A stretch of 64,000 nucleotides of DNA from Pseudomonas sp. H1h (GCF_000633255.1 NZ_AYMJ01000011.1:62001-126000), one strand, 5' to 3'; positions 16,464 through 25,491 are shown, numbered from the stretch's first letter. Numbers and translations are program-made. The notes: generated from the letters alone by a model not told the origin.

Positions 16464-19400
16464 ATGTCTGTGCCCGTCCCCCCACTGCTGTTCCCACAAA
16501 TCCTCGATGCGCCCGGATTGTGGAGGTCGCTTGGCAACATCCACGGTCTGTCGATCACGGATTTTGACTGGCTGGCCCATGTGCGACTCGCAACCGCGTC
16601 ACTGCGTCGCCAGCAAACCCCGCCGATGATTGCCCACCGCGTGCTGCTGAACACCGAAGATCCTCCGGCCATAGTCCTGGCGGGTAGCTTCATTCTCAGC
16701 AGCACCCCTGATGACCGGGCCTTTCTGCTCTACACACCCTTCGACGGACTGAAGAAGTTCGACAGCCTCGCCACGTTGACCCGCCACCTGGAGCAGCGGC
16801 TTGAGGACGCGGATGAAGACGACCGGCTGCTGGCATTGCTTGCAGTCTCGCAACGCAAACATCTGCTGGAGAAACGCGGCATCCGCGTAACCTTCCAATT
16901 CATCGAGGACGACATATTCGACGATCAGAAAGCCGCTATCGAACACTGCCGGCAACTCAACGTCCAGGCCATGCTCGACGAGTTGGTGCAGTTGCCCGAA
17001 CTCGACATATTGCTCGGGGAGATTCTCAATGATCAGCTCATCGGGGCCATGCCCGGGATCAATCAGGCCCTGACCAGGGTCGGTGTCTATGCTGCATTGG
17101 CACCAGGCGATGAACTGGCACAAGCCAGCCGTTCGGGACGCTGGCTCGATGCAATGACGTTGGGCAATGCGGTGCTGCTGCACTATCGACATTCCGGCTG
17201 GCCGGGCGCGCAGTCGCGCGTCTACTCTCACCCGCGCAAACCTTCGCTGGCCGGTGACCAGGATCATTGGGAAGCGGCAGTAACAACCGTGTCTGGCCAG
17301 TTGCTCGCGCGGCTATACGAACGAATGGAGACCTATTGGAATGCGGTATGCGCCGACGGCACCTCACGGCGGGAGTTTTTCTGTCGGGTGCTGCGCGAAC
17401 AGGCCCGGGCCGACATCCTGCTCAAACGTGAAGCCCGGATCATCGATGCCGACAAATGCGACAACTTGCTGGCCTGGATCGACCCGCACGCCACTTCCGG
17501 GCGACGAGGCGCTCTGGAAGCCGTGCACCTGTGGCAATACCAGCCCAACCATGTCGAGCTGGCCGGTTCGCTAATGCTCAGTCACACCGATGCCTGCCTG
17601 TACACACCCTCCCAGGGGTTGCAGGTACTCGAGGACTACAAGGACCTCAAGGACACGCTGCTGAGCAAATTCCACACGGCCGGCCACGACGATGAACTGT
17701 ACGGCCTGTTGAGCCTTGAAGAGCGTCAGCGATTCATCGGGTTCGATCAGCCGCATGTCTCGGGCGAACCGCTGGGCGGCGAGATATTCAAGGTGCTGAT
17801 GGAGGCCATCATCACCAAACAACGCAAGAACATCGAGTATGTCCTGCAGGTGTTCCGCCATAGCGACGGAGCAATCAATATCGCCGCCCTGTTCGACAAG
17901 GCACTGGATATTCGTTCGATGCTCCACGAACAACTCCTCAAACTCGATACCGGGGGGCGCTGGAGTACCCGGCTGGCAATCACCGGCAGCCAGCTACCCT
18001 CAATGCTGCTGGCAGATGTCGCTGGCACGCAAATCAGGCTGTTCAACAGTGTGCTGCCGCCGATCGACGAAGAGTTCGCGGCGCAGCCAATCACCAGCGC
18101 GGTGCAACAGCGCAACTATCTGCAAGGTATCCTGGCCAAACTGGCGCATTCGTTTTATGTGGGTATTACGGGTGAAGCGCGACTGCGTGTCCTTGGCGGC
18201 AACCAGCGACTTCCCGAACAAGCGATCGTCGACACGGTATTCAACGCCAATCGACCGGACCAGCAGCGCCGCAACGGGCTCAACGGCTTCCGGCCTGATG
18301 CCTGGTCTCTGACTGTGCAGACCACAGGACAGGACGCCGAACTACCGTTGGCCAACTGCGTTTTGTTGACAGAACGTGGCGGACTGGATGCACAGCACTC
18401 AGGGCGCACAGTGATGTGGTCACCGGCCATGGGGCTGGAAGTATTCGCTTCCATCGATATCGCCCGACAGGTATTGAACCAGCGCCTGTGCCAGCCTGAC
18501 AAGCGCCTGGCACTGTTGGAAAACCTCTCACCGTTGATCGACGGATTTCATCAGCGGTACACGTTGGGGCCTCTGCACCTGATCAACGACAACGTGCTGC
18601 AAAACCGCACGCAATCGGCCATCGAGCATTTTCTCCAGCGTTGCGAGCGGGTGCGCAATCTGAAGCTCACAACACCCCGCGAGGAACAAGCCCTCAGAGC
18701 CCTGAGCAGACAACTGATCAACGTCAATCTGCTGCGAGCGATCGCACTGGCCAGGGCACTCAACACACAGCAGACGCTGCCCGCCTGGCTGGGCATGGCC
18801 ACACTCGACGAGCAGCAATTGCACCTCGAACTGCTCGAGCAGTGGCGCCACAGCGTCAGCGATGGCAAGGATTACCTGCATGGCTTGCCGACCTTGCGCG
18901 AGCACATCCATCGCCGACTCAAGAGCCTGCTGAACAGCCGCTTCCAGGCCCCGGAACTTGACCCGGAACACATCGAAATCACCCCGCTGCTGGCCCTCGC
19001 CGGCCCGGCCGTGAACCTGGTCGACTTCGCTCTGATCCACCCCCATATTGCTGAGCAAACCCGCTTCAAGATCACCTCGGGCAGCGCACAAATGCTTCCG
19101 GCCGGACTCGACGAGCGGGCGATACGCAGCCTGCTGCTGTCTCTGGATATTGGCGCTTTCGCCGATGCGGTTTACACCACCTTGACCCGCAATGACGCCA
19201 ACGCTGCGCAGCGCAAGCAACGATTCATCCGCCAGTTACCCTGGCAACTGCTGCAACATGCCCATCAGCTCAAACTGCAACAGCATCTTTCGAGCAAGGC
19301 TTTCGATCTGTTGACCCAGGTGCTGGACATGCCCGATGCGCTCGCCCGTGCGACAGTGGCGGGCGCGAACGCCATGATCAGACCGGTAAAGTTGATCAAG

Positions 19401-19784
19401 ACCGCAGGCGCTGCTGCGATCAAGGCGCTTGGGCTGTATCTGATCGGCCCGGCGTCCGGACACGGCGGGCCACAGGTGCTTTATTCGCCGTATCACGGTG
19501 AGCGCGTGTTCAGCGAATTCGAGAACGATGCTGCCGTCATCGCTGCCTTCAACCTGCCAGGTGCCTTGCAAGACTCGCTACTGCGGCGCTTGCCGCAGAA
19601 TCAACAATCGAGCTTTGCAGCGCTGTTCAAGGCCAGCGCCGGCCAGACGAGCGAAATGACGCTGTCCTCCTCCGCATTCACTGGCAATGCGCTTGAATAC
19701 CTTTTCAATGAAAGCCTGCCGCTGCTGAAACGATTGCTCGGCAGTCGTGCGATACCTTCGGCCCATGCGGACTGGGAGGCGTGA
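16464..19784 (+). CDS. Dermonecrotic-toxin-like large protein (DUF6543-like)
   Basis: A 1106-residue protein with no signal peptide. It resembles, from memory, the very large Pseudomonas proteins annotated as DUF6543 or dermonecrotic-toxin-domain proteins. A module recurs four times: FLLYTPFDGLKKFDSL (about residue 87), ACLYTPSQGLQVLEDY (about 374), TVMWSPAMGLEVFASI (about 648) and QVLYSPYHGERVFSEF (about 1003). Each copy is followed by a Leu-rich helical stretch, and three by a segment with a D-D-x-L-type helix. The end overlaps the next gene by GTGA (19781-19784). Homologues that I recall continue without interruption into the sequence of that next gene, so this may be the N-terminal part of a split toxin. 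The role is inferred, not shown. Confidence 0.7.
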   Translation: MSVPVPPLLFPQILDAPGLWRSLGNIHGLSITDFDWLAHVRLATASLRRQQTPPMIAHRVLLNTEDPPAIVLAGSFILSSTPDDRAFLLYTPFDGLKKFDSLATLTRHLEQRLEDADEDDRLLALLAVSQRKHLLEKRGIRVTFQFIEDDIFDDQKAAIEHCRQLNVQAMLDELVQLPELDILLGEILNDQLIGAMPGINQALTRVGVYAALAPGDELAQASRSGRWLDAMTLGNAVLLHYRHSGWPGAQSRVYSHPRKPSLAGDQDHWEAAVTTVSGQLLARLYERMETYWNAVCADGTSRREFFCRVLREQARADILLKREARIIDADKCDNLLAWIDPHATSGRRGALEAVHLWQYQPNHVELAGSLMLSHTDACLYTPSQGLQVLEDYKDLKDTLLSKFHTAGHDDELYGLLSLEERQRFIGFDQPHVSGEPLGGEIFKVLMEAIITKQRKNIEYVLQVFRHSDGAINIAALFDKALDIRSMLHEQLLKLDTGGRWSTRLAITGSQLPSMLLADVAGTQIRLFNSVLPPIDEEFAAQPITSAVQQRNYLQGILAKLAHSFYVGITGEARLRVLGGNQRLPEQAIVDTVFNANRPDQQRRNGLNGFRPDAWSLTVQTTGQDAELPLANCVLLTERGGLDAQHSGRTVMWSPAMGLEVFASIDIARQVLNQRLCQPDKRLALLENLSPLIDGFHQRYTLGPLHLINDNVLQNRTQSAIEHFLQRCERVRNLKLTTPREEQALRALSRQLINVNLLRAIALARALNTQQTLPAWLGMATLDEQQLHLELLEQWRHSVSDGKDYLHGLPTLREHIHRRLKSLLNSRFQAPELDPEHIEITPLLALAGPAVNLVDFALIHPHIAEQTRFKITSGSAQMLPAGLDERAIRSLLLSLDIGAFADAVYTTLTRNDANAAQRKQRFIRQLPWQLLQHAHQLKLQQHLSSKAFDLLTQVLDMPDALARATVAGANAMIRPVKLIKTAGAAAIKALGLYLIGPASGHGGPQVLYSPYHGERVFSEFENDAAVIAAFNLPGALQDSLLRRLPQNQQSSFAALFKASAGQTSEMTLSSSAFTGNALEYLFNESLPLLKRLLGSRAIPSAHADWEA

Positions 19785-21286
19785 AAACCCTGTTCAGTCA
19801 AGGCATCCAGCTGATCCGCGGACTGCTCCCGGGCAAACTGGCCTATGCGCAATTTCTCTGGCAAAGCTACAAGGACTTCCTCGACTCTGCCGAAGCACTG
19901 CAGGATCATCACTGGACGCGCGCGCTGGCAACTTTCATCGCCGGCGGCGTGGAGATGATCTCGCTGGGGCGCTTGTCACTGGAGTCAAAGCTGGTACCGC
20001 AGGTTGCACCTGAGCAAACACCGCTTGCGCCTCCTGTCAGTGCTCCTCACTGGACCGAGATCCAACCAACGGCCCCAGCCCGGACGATATTGCAGACGTT
20101 CGAAACGCCGACAATTGCCTTGCAGGACCTGACCCCGAATCCGGCCGATGGCACTTATCAGGACGTGGCGAATAACACCCGCTACGCCGCCGTCGCCGGC
20201 AAAGTCTATCCGGTGGAGCGGCCCGGTGCGGTCTGGCGTATCAAGGGGGCCGATCAGGCCGGGCCGGTGTTGCAGCACACTGCGTCTGGGCAACTGGTTC
20301 TCGACCCGGATCAGCATACGGTCCATTTCGGCAAGGCGCTGTCGACAATGCACAACCGCCTTGCCAACGACCGGGAAACCAGGCTCTGGTTAAACATCGA
20401 AGCCCAAGGCATGACCGAAATCCGCGCCCGGCACCCGGAAAAGGCCCGAGCCCTGGAGCAGGCAGTCGATCTGGCCCGCTACTACGCCTTTAACAGTCTG
20501 CACAATCTGGCACAACTGAAGAACCATGCCCCCGGTACTCGGCTGGATAGCTTCCTCAAGGCGTTTTTTGACGTATCGCGAATCGACGCCGATGTACTCG
20601 CGAAAATAAAACAGGCCATCGTGCCAATCTGCAACGCCTTGGTAGATCCGACCGAAGACCTGATGAACACCGAACGCTTCGTCGTCGGCTCGAACAAATA
20701 CCGACAGACCCGCCTGATCGCCTTTGTGCTGGATGACGACTCACGCCGCAAAGTGCATTTCACCGAGAACTTCTTCAATCAAGGACTCGACTGGTACAGC
20801 GACGGTCTGACCGAGCCGTTCAATGTTCAGGGCCACGCCCAGGCGTCGACGCTGATCCACGAATTCGCGCATCAGTTTGGCAAGGCAGTGGACATTGCTT
20901 CGCTGGAGGCCCGGCGTCCGTTTACCGATCTGATTGCAACGGTGACCGGTTACGGTGCAGCCATGAAAGAAAGCCAGAAACGCTTTCAACGTGAAGCACT
21001 GTCGCTCGCCACCCCCCGCGAAGAACTGTTCTCAGTCTGGAGCCACGCACTGCGCGAATGGACGAGCGTGGACTCGATTCCCGGGTTGTCTCACGTCGGC
21101 AAGGAAATCCTCAAAGCCACCGCCAGCACGACCATGGAGGAGGCGCGAAGGGCATTCCTGAACCCGCGCAACGCTGACGCACGCATCGACACGATCTTGC
21201 GCAATGCCGACTCGATTGCTTTCCTGATCGGTGAAATGGGTCGACAACTCGACCCGCTCACTCAGCCTGTTGAAGGGCTCAGTTGA
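19781..21286 (+). CDS. HEXXH putative metalloprotease, C-terminal toxin part
   Basis: A 501-residue product from a GTG start that overlaps the stop of the preceding gene (GTGA), so translation is probably coupled. The first 70 residues include a hydrophobic stretch (ATFIAGGVEMISLGRL). Residues 125-180 (GTYQDVANNTRYAAVAGKVY, then WRIKGADQAGPVLQHTASGQ) form the small beta module seen before toxic domains in DUF6543-type proteins. Residues 356-370 contain STLIHEFAHQFGKAV; His360, Glu361 and His364 make an HEXXH zinc site. A third ligand is not identified. The gene lies one base out of frame from the upstream ORF. There is no dedicated immunity gene or secretion signal. A convergent PepSY-like gene follows. 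Confidence 0.72.
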   Translation: MKTLFSQGIQLIRGLLPGKLAYAQFLWQSYKDFLDSAEALQDHHWTRALATFIAGGVEMISLGRLSLESKLVPQVAPEQTPLAPPVSAPHWTEIQPTAPARTILQTFETPTIALQDLTPNPADGTYQDVANNTRYAAVAGKVYPVERPGAVWRIKGADQAGPVLQHTASGQLVLDPDQHTVHFGKALSTMHNRLANDRETRLWLNIEAQGMTEIRARHPEKARALEQAVDLARYYAFNSLHNLAQLKNHAPGTRLDSFLKAFFDVSRIDADVLAKIKQAIVPICNALVDPTEDLMNTERFVVGSNKYRQTRLIAFVLDDDSRRKVHFTENFFNQGLDWYSDGLTEPFNVQGHAQASTLIHEFAHQFGKAVDIASLEARRPFTDLIATVTGYGAAMKESQKRFQREALSLATPREELFSVWSHALREWTSVDSIPGLSHVGKEILKATASTTMEEARRAFLNPRNADARIDTILRNADSIAFLIGEMGRQLDPLTQPVEGLS

Positions 21287-21288
21287 GC

Positions 21289-21316
21289 AAAAAAAACGCA
21301 GGCCCATGGGCCTGCG
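21289..21316 (-). terminator. Rho-independent terminator
   Basis: A 20-bp perfect palindrome (CGCAGGCCCATGGGCCTGCG, 21297-21316) is flanked by eight A on its left. On the minus strand it reads as hairpin plus T-run and ends the PepSY-like gene. Confidence 0.8.
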
Positions 21317-21339
21317 CATTCGCCTGCTACGTGTCAGCG

Positions 21340-21609
21340 TCAGTCTTTCTGATCGCGCAATACGTTGCCGGAAGCACCATCGATGCGGAACTCGTAGACG
21401 ACGCCATCCGCCTTGCGGCCCTCGCCTTTCCAGTAGCCATTGTTGTCTGCCTCGATCTCATACACTTCGACATAACCGGCCTTGGTCTTGACGATCTCGA
21501 TAGCCTTCTCGATGGTCACCCAGCCTGCGCCTGGCCGGTCGGCCATGGCGGCACCCGCGCTGAACAAGGCGGCAGTGGCGATAACAGCGGCAAAGGTTCT
21601 TTTGATCAT
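21340..21609 (-). CDS. Periplasmic PepSY-like protein
   Basis: An 89-residue exported protein. Signal peptide MIKRTFAAVIATAALFSAGA, cut after AMA. The mature part has one PepSY-type unit: WVTIEKAIEIVKTKAGYVEV, then YEIEADNNGYWKGEGRKADG, then YEFRIDGASGNVLRDQKD; the E-x-x-x-D/G-x-x-Y-E-F-x-x-D-x-x-x-G pattern is diagnostic. Such proteins are small periplasmic proteins, some linked to envelope stress or peptidase inhibition. GGAG precedes the ATG at 21609; the longer frame upstream has no signal at its start. It is divergent from the FecR gene. Confidence 0.85.
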   Translation of the reverse strand: MIKRTFAAVIATAALFSAGAAMADRPGAGWVTIEKAIEIVKTKAGYVEVYEIEADNNGYWKGEGRKADGVVYEFRIDGASGNVLRDQKD

Positions 21610-21761
21610 TTTTTCACTCCATTTGTGGATGATGTTCCTCGGATGTCCTGTTTTTGGGCGCCAGACGGAAAAATAAGTTCCACTTTGATGGGCAATTGCC
21701 ATGACGGTTGTTCTCGGCACTTGGCCCGCAAGGTTAGAATGCAGCAAACCAGGACGAGTCA

Positions 21762-22769
21762 ATGACCCAAGAATCCCTCTCGGAAGCCGAATACGATGCA
21801 ATCACCGATGCCGCCGCGCACTGGTGCATGCGTCTGCACGCTGTCGATTGTTCCGCCGAGGAGCGTCTGGCTTTCGAGCAATGGCGCGACGCCCATCCGC
21901 TGCATGCCTTCGAATATGAAGCGATGCTGGAAATCTGGGGCGTCGCTGAGCATTTGCCACGCCCGCAACCGACCCTGAGTGTGCCACTGAACAAACCCGC
22001 CCTTGCCTGGCGGCGCTACGCAATCGCCGCCAGCATCTGCGCCCTGGCGCTGCCACTGGCCGCCTACAGCGGCTGGAACCTGGGCTGGCTGCCCAACAGC
22101 TACCAGCACTTCGCCGCCACCGACAATGTCCGTCAGGTCACGTTGAACGATGGCAGCCAGGTCGAACTCAACCTCAACAGCGAACTGACCTTCAGCAATT
22201 ACAAGGACGAACGTCGGGTCACCCTGAAAAAAGGTGAAGCGTTTTTCGAGGTCAGTCACGACCTCACCCACCCCTTCGTGGTTCGGGCCGCCGAGGGCAA
22301 GATCCGCGTGACCGGCACCCGCTTCAATGTCTGGCTCTATGAAGACCAGGTGCGGGTCAATCTGATCGAAGGCTCGGTGCTGGTAACCAGCAACGCAGCA
22401 CTGCCCGGCGACGGCTTGCGTCTGGGGCCGGCCATGCAGGCGCAGTACCGGCATGGCGACTACATGCCACAGATCAGCCAGACCTATCCCAACGACAACG
22501 CGCTGGCCTGGCGCAGCGGCAAACTGGTGCTGGACAACCTGGCACTGAACGAAGCCCTGCCACTGATCAATCGATACCTGAGCAAGCCGCTGAAGCTCGC
22601 TGACGCCAGTACTGGAGCGATCCGCGTCGGCGGCGTCTACAACATCAAAGAGCTCGGCGGACTGGTCAACACCCTGCCCAAGGTGCTGCCGGTCTACCTG
22701 ACCCGCAACACCGAGGGTGACCCGGTGATCAACTCGATGCCCCGCCAGCCACCAAAACCTGAAGCATGA
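21762..22769 (+). CDS. FecR-family anti-sigma factor, orphan
   Basis: A 335-residue inner-membrane regulator of ECF sigma factors. The cytoplasmic anti-sigma part has the conserved pattern AAHWCMRLHAVDCSAEERLA, FEQWRDAHPLHAFEYEAM. One membrane segment spans about residues 86-104. The periplasmic FecR domain follows (QVTLNDGSQVELNLNSELTF, VTLKKGEAFFEVSHDLTHPF, GKIRVTGTRFNVW). The C-terminal STN-like segment (LVLDNLALNEALPLINRYLS) contacts the receptor's signalling domain in relatives. No sigma factor and no receptor with a signalling domain are adjacent. Its neighbour is pvdQ, and in P. aeruginosa pvdQ lies near fpvR, the FecR-type anti-sigma of PvdS and FpvI. FpvR is therefore a reasonable but unproven identity. 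Confidence 0.85.
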   Translation: MTQESLSEAEYDAITDAAAHWCMRLHAVDCSAEERLAFEQWRDAHPLHAFEYEAMLEIWGVAEHLPRPQPTLSVPLNKPALAWRRYAIAASICALALPLAAYSGWNLGWLPNSYQHFAATDNVRQVTLNDGSQVELNLNSELTFSNYKDERRVTLKKGEAFFEVSHDLTHPFVVRAAEGKIRVTGTRFNVWLYEDQVRVNLIEGSVLVTSNAALPGDGLRLGPAMQAQYRHGDYMPQISQTYPNDNALAWRSGKLVLDNLALNEALPLINRYLSKPLKLADASTGAIRVGGVYNIKELGGLVNTLPKVLPVYLTRNTEGDPVINSMPRQPPKPEA

Positions 22770-22780
22770 AACCTGACAAC

Positions 22781-22820
22781 AAAAAAGCCGCTGCTCCTCT
22801 TCAGGGGGCAGCGGCTTTTT
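22781..22820. terminator. Bidirectional terminator
   Basis: GCCGCTGC (22787-22794) pairs with GCAGCGGC (22808-22815) over a 13-nt loop; six A precede and five T follow. It separates the convergent FecR and pvdQ genes and can serve both. Confidence 0.85.
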
Positions 22821-22842
22821 CGTTCAGGCCTCAATCAATCGC

Positions 22843-25203
22843 TTACTGCTCGGCCACCTTGGCCGGCTGAACCGCAGCCTCACGAATGGCCTGCACCTGA
22901 TACTGCGGGTCAGCCTTGATCTGCGCCTCGGTGAAGGGCATGACGCTCCACTGCTTCTTCGAAAACGCTTCGGTCTGGTCCCGGGAGTATTTCGACGCCG
23001 GGTCACTGGACAGGGAAAACGCCAGCAGCCCCTGCGCCTGCGGGCCTTTGTCGTCGAATGTCACCACTTGCAGATAGCTGGTGCCGCTGACCACTTCGAG
23101 CTTGCCGTCTTCACGCGGCACACTCTGGATCGCGTTGTAGATGCCCAGCGTCCCCGGCCCGCCGTGAATTGCCGTTTGCCGGGCACCGCTGCTCACCACC
23201 TGAATATCGTCCCAGCGGGTGTCAGGCTTGAGCCCCGTTTTCTCAGTGGTAGCGGCCGACGCGAGCATCGCTTCACGCAGCGCCTTGCTCACCGCCGGTT
23301 GTTCGATTGCCAGCCCGCGCGGCGTGTGTTGCGGGTCTTTCGGATCGAACGGCACCCGCCAGATAGCCGGTGACTCGAGCAACGCCTGCATGATGTTCTG
23401 GAAATGCACCAGCCCGATGCCCGAATCCAGATTCGCCCGGCCGTCCCAACTCTTGAGGCCCGCGCAAACCGGCTTCAGTACGGCCGCATCGGCAGCCAGA
23501 TCGGCAGCGCAGAACTTCAACAGATCGGGCAGCACCTGCGTCGCCAGATACACGTTGTCATCCATCACCATCTGTTGCAGATCCTTGACCGCCACCGGCC
23601 CTTGCTTGCCCAGCGTGCTCAGACGATCCAGAGCAAAACGCGCACGCAGGCCCAGTGGCTGGCCGTCCTGGCTGATCAGCGGCGAGAAACCGGTCAGCGG
23701 TTGCGCCGGGTTCGCCAGCCACGCCGAATCATTGGAATGCTGGACGAAATCCTTGCGCAGCAGCTGCGGCAGCTGGTTGGCGGCATAGATGCCCGGCTGC
23801 GCGGCTTGTGGGTCGATATCCCACGCGCAGGCGCTGTGCGAACCGTCCAGCACAATCATCTGCAAACCCGCACGCGGATCACTGCACTGGGCGAGTTTGT
23901 CAGCGCTGACGTTGGGTACCACCGACAGGTTCATGTACAGCGTCTGGCCCTTGTCATCCACCGCCAGGGTATTGACCCACGGGATGCCCTGGATCTTGTG
24001 CACCGAATCCTGCAAATCCTCGAGGTTTTCGGCCTGATTCATCGCGTACCACTGGGTCAGCACGCGATCGTTGCCCAGGTTGGCATCGCGCAGGCTGTAG
24101 GCGTACTGATGGTCCCAGTCGAGCTTGCCCGGCCATTGCACGATCGGGCCGAACTGCGAGCTGTAGACATCGCGCGCTACCGGCACAACCTGACCGTCCG
24201 CCTGTCTGACCTGCACGGTCACGGTCTGCTTGCTCATCGGCAGCGATTTGCCGTCGAGCAGGTAGTGAGTCGGGTCTTTCGGATCGAGTTGCAGGCGATA
24301 CAGGGTGAAGTGCTTGGATGAATCGACCGTGTGGGTCCAGGCCAGATGCTGGTTGAAGCCGATGTTGATCATCGGCAACCCCGGCAATGCTGCGCCCATG
24401 ACGTCGAGTTTGCCGGGAATGGTCAGGTGCATCTGGTAAAAACGCATGCCGCCGACCCACGGAAAATGCGGATTGGCCAGCAGCATGCCGCGACCGTTGA
24501 ACGAGCGCTCGCTGCCGACCGCCACGGCGTTGCTGCCGCGATCCAGGGCGAAGCGCTGCATGCGCGCACCCGCGACCTGATAGGCGTGTGCATTGCTGTC
24601 GATCTGTGCCGACGCCTGCGGCGGTGTTGCGCCGGCCAACGCCTCGGCGAACTGCCCGACACCACCCTCGACCAACAGCCGACGCGTGAGTTTCACCAGG
24701 TCCTCGGCGGCGATCTCGCGCACCCATTCACCTTGGCACTGCTGCGGCAAACCCTGCTGGCGACGCTCGGCGAGGTAGCGGTTGTAGCCTGCGGCATAGC
24801 CTTCTACCAGCTCGCGCACTTGCGTGGGTTGTGCCTGCCAGAACGCGGCGACTGCCTGCGGGGTATTGAGCCAGGCGAAGAACACATCGCTGACGCGGTT
24901 TTCACGCTCCTCGACGGTGAACTGGTCCGGGCCGAAATAACGCGAGCGCTGACCATTGACCGTGACGATCTCGTTGGCCAGCAGGCACAGGTTGTCCTGG
25001 GCGTAGGCGTAACCGATACCGAAGCCCAGGCCCCGCTCGTTTTCTGCCCGGATGTGCGGCACGCCAAACCCGGTGCGGCGAATCTCGGCGCTGGCCAGAG
25101 CAGCACTGGCCTGAGTGGCGGGACTGAACGCATGGGCCGACAGACTGAGCCCGAGGAACGCGCCGGCAAAGGCCAGCCCGGTTAACTGTCTGGAAATAAT
25201 CAC
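22843..25203 (-). CDS. pvdQ: Acyl-homoserine lactone / pyoverdine-precursor acylase PvdQ
   Basis: Periplasmic Ntn-hydrolase of the penicillin acylase family, 786 residues from a GTG start. PvdQ removes the fatty acyl chain from the pyoverdine precursor and can also cleave long-chain acyl-homoserine lactones. The match to P. aeruginosa PvdQ is close throughout: GVPHIRAENERGLGFGIGYA, KLTRRLLVEGGVGQFAEALA, GMRFYQMHLTIPGKLDVMGA and NIGFNQHLAWTHTVDSSKHF. Autoproteolysis should occur before Ser224 in DRG-SNAVAVGSERS, where that Ser is the nucleophile. A signal peptide is present (IISRQLTGLAFAGAFLGLSL). The GTG at 25203 is chosen because AGGAG lies 5 nt upstream and the signal peptide starts there. 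A PvdS-type promoter lies about 110 bp upstream. No pyoverdine synthetase genes are in the window. Confidence 0.92.
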   Translation of the reverse strand: MIISRQLTGLAFAGAFLGLSLSAHAFSPATQASAALASAEIRRTGFGVPHIRAENERGLGFGIGYAYAQDNLCLLANEIVTVNGQRSRYFGPDQFTVEERENRVSDVFFAWLNTPQAVAAFWQAQPTQVRELVEGYAAGYNRYLAERRQQGLPQQCQGEWVREIAAEDLVKLTRRLLVEGGVGQFAEALAGATPPQASAQIDSNAHAYQVAGARMQRFALDRGSNAVAVGSERSFNGRGMLLANPHFPWVGGMRFYQMHLTIPGKLDVMGAALPGLPMINIGFNQHLAWTHTVDSSKHFTLYRLQLDPKDPTHYLLDGKSLPMSKQTVTVQVRQADGQVVPVARDVYSSQFGPIVQWPGKLDWDHQYAYSLRDANLGNDRVLTQWYAMNQAENLEDLQDSVHKIQGIPWVNTLAVDDKGQTLYMNLSVVPNVSADKLAQCSDPRAGLQMIVLDGSHSACAWDIDPQAAQPGIYAANQLPQLLRKDFVQHSNDSAWLANPAQPLTGFSPLISQDGQPLGLRARFALDRLSTLGKQGPVAVKDLQQMVMDDNVYLATQVLPDLLKFCAADLAADAAVLKPVCAGLKSWDGRANLDSGIGLVHFQNIMQALLESPAIWRVPFDPKDPQHTPRGLAIEQPAVSKALREAMLASAATTEKTGLKPDTRWDDIQVVSSGARQTAIHGGPGTLGIYNAIQSVPREDGKLEVVSGTSYLQVVTFDDKGPQAQGLLAFSLSSDPASKYSRDQTEAFSKKQWSVMPFTEAQIKADPQYQVQAIREAAVQPAKVAEQ

Positions 25204-25309
25204 ACACGCTCCTGATCGATAGGACAAGGACCGACGCGTGCGTTGCGCGTGCGCCGGACCCAGTCTGAAGTTGACGCATGCGCCTGGGCGCAAGGTGGCT
25301 GATCAGGAA

Positions 25310-25335
25310 ACGAATCCGGGGGAAAAAATTTAGGC
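25310..25335 (-). promoter_or_regulatory. PvdS-type iron-starvation promoter of pvdQ
   Basis: Read on the minus strand this is GCCTAAAT, a T/C-rich spacer, then CGT. TAAAT occupies 25332-25328 and CGT 25312-25310, with 15 bp between. CCTAAAT fits the (G/C)CTAAAT upstream element of PvdS-dependent promoters; the spacing is one base shorter than the usual 16-17. pvdQ is an established member of the PvdS regulon in P. aeruginosa, so location and motif agree. Confidence 0.6.
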
Positions 25336-25491
25336 CGCACGCCCACCGGACAATCCAGTGGTTACGGGAAAACAACGAATAAGCGACAAAATTTCTACAT
25401 ATTTCCTTTCATGATTCGCCGTGCTGAAACGTCTTGTTTAGTGAGAGCTGCCAAAACGTTTCCTGATCAGGCTCTGAAAAGGAGTAACCCC

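Noticed and set aside
19760..19800. Programmed -1 frameshift at the toxin junction
   Set aside because: No X-XXY-YYZ slippery heptamer precedes the stop; the GTGA overlap better fits re-initiation or a one-base deletion.
21610..21761. PvdS or Fur box before the FecR gene
   Set aside because: No TAAAT/CGT pair and no Fur-like 19-mer found in this interval.
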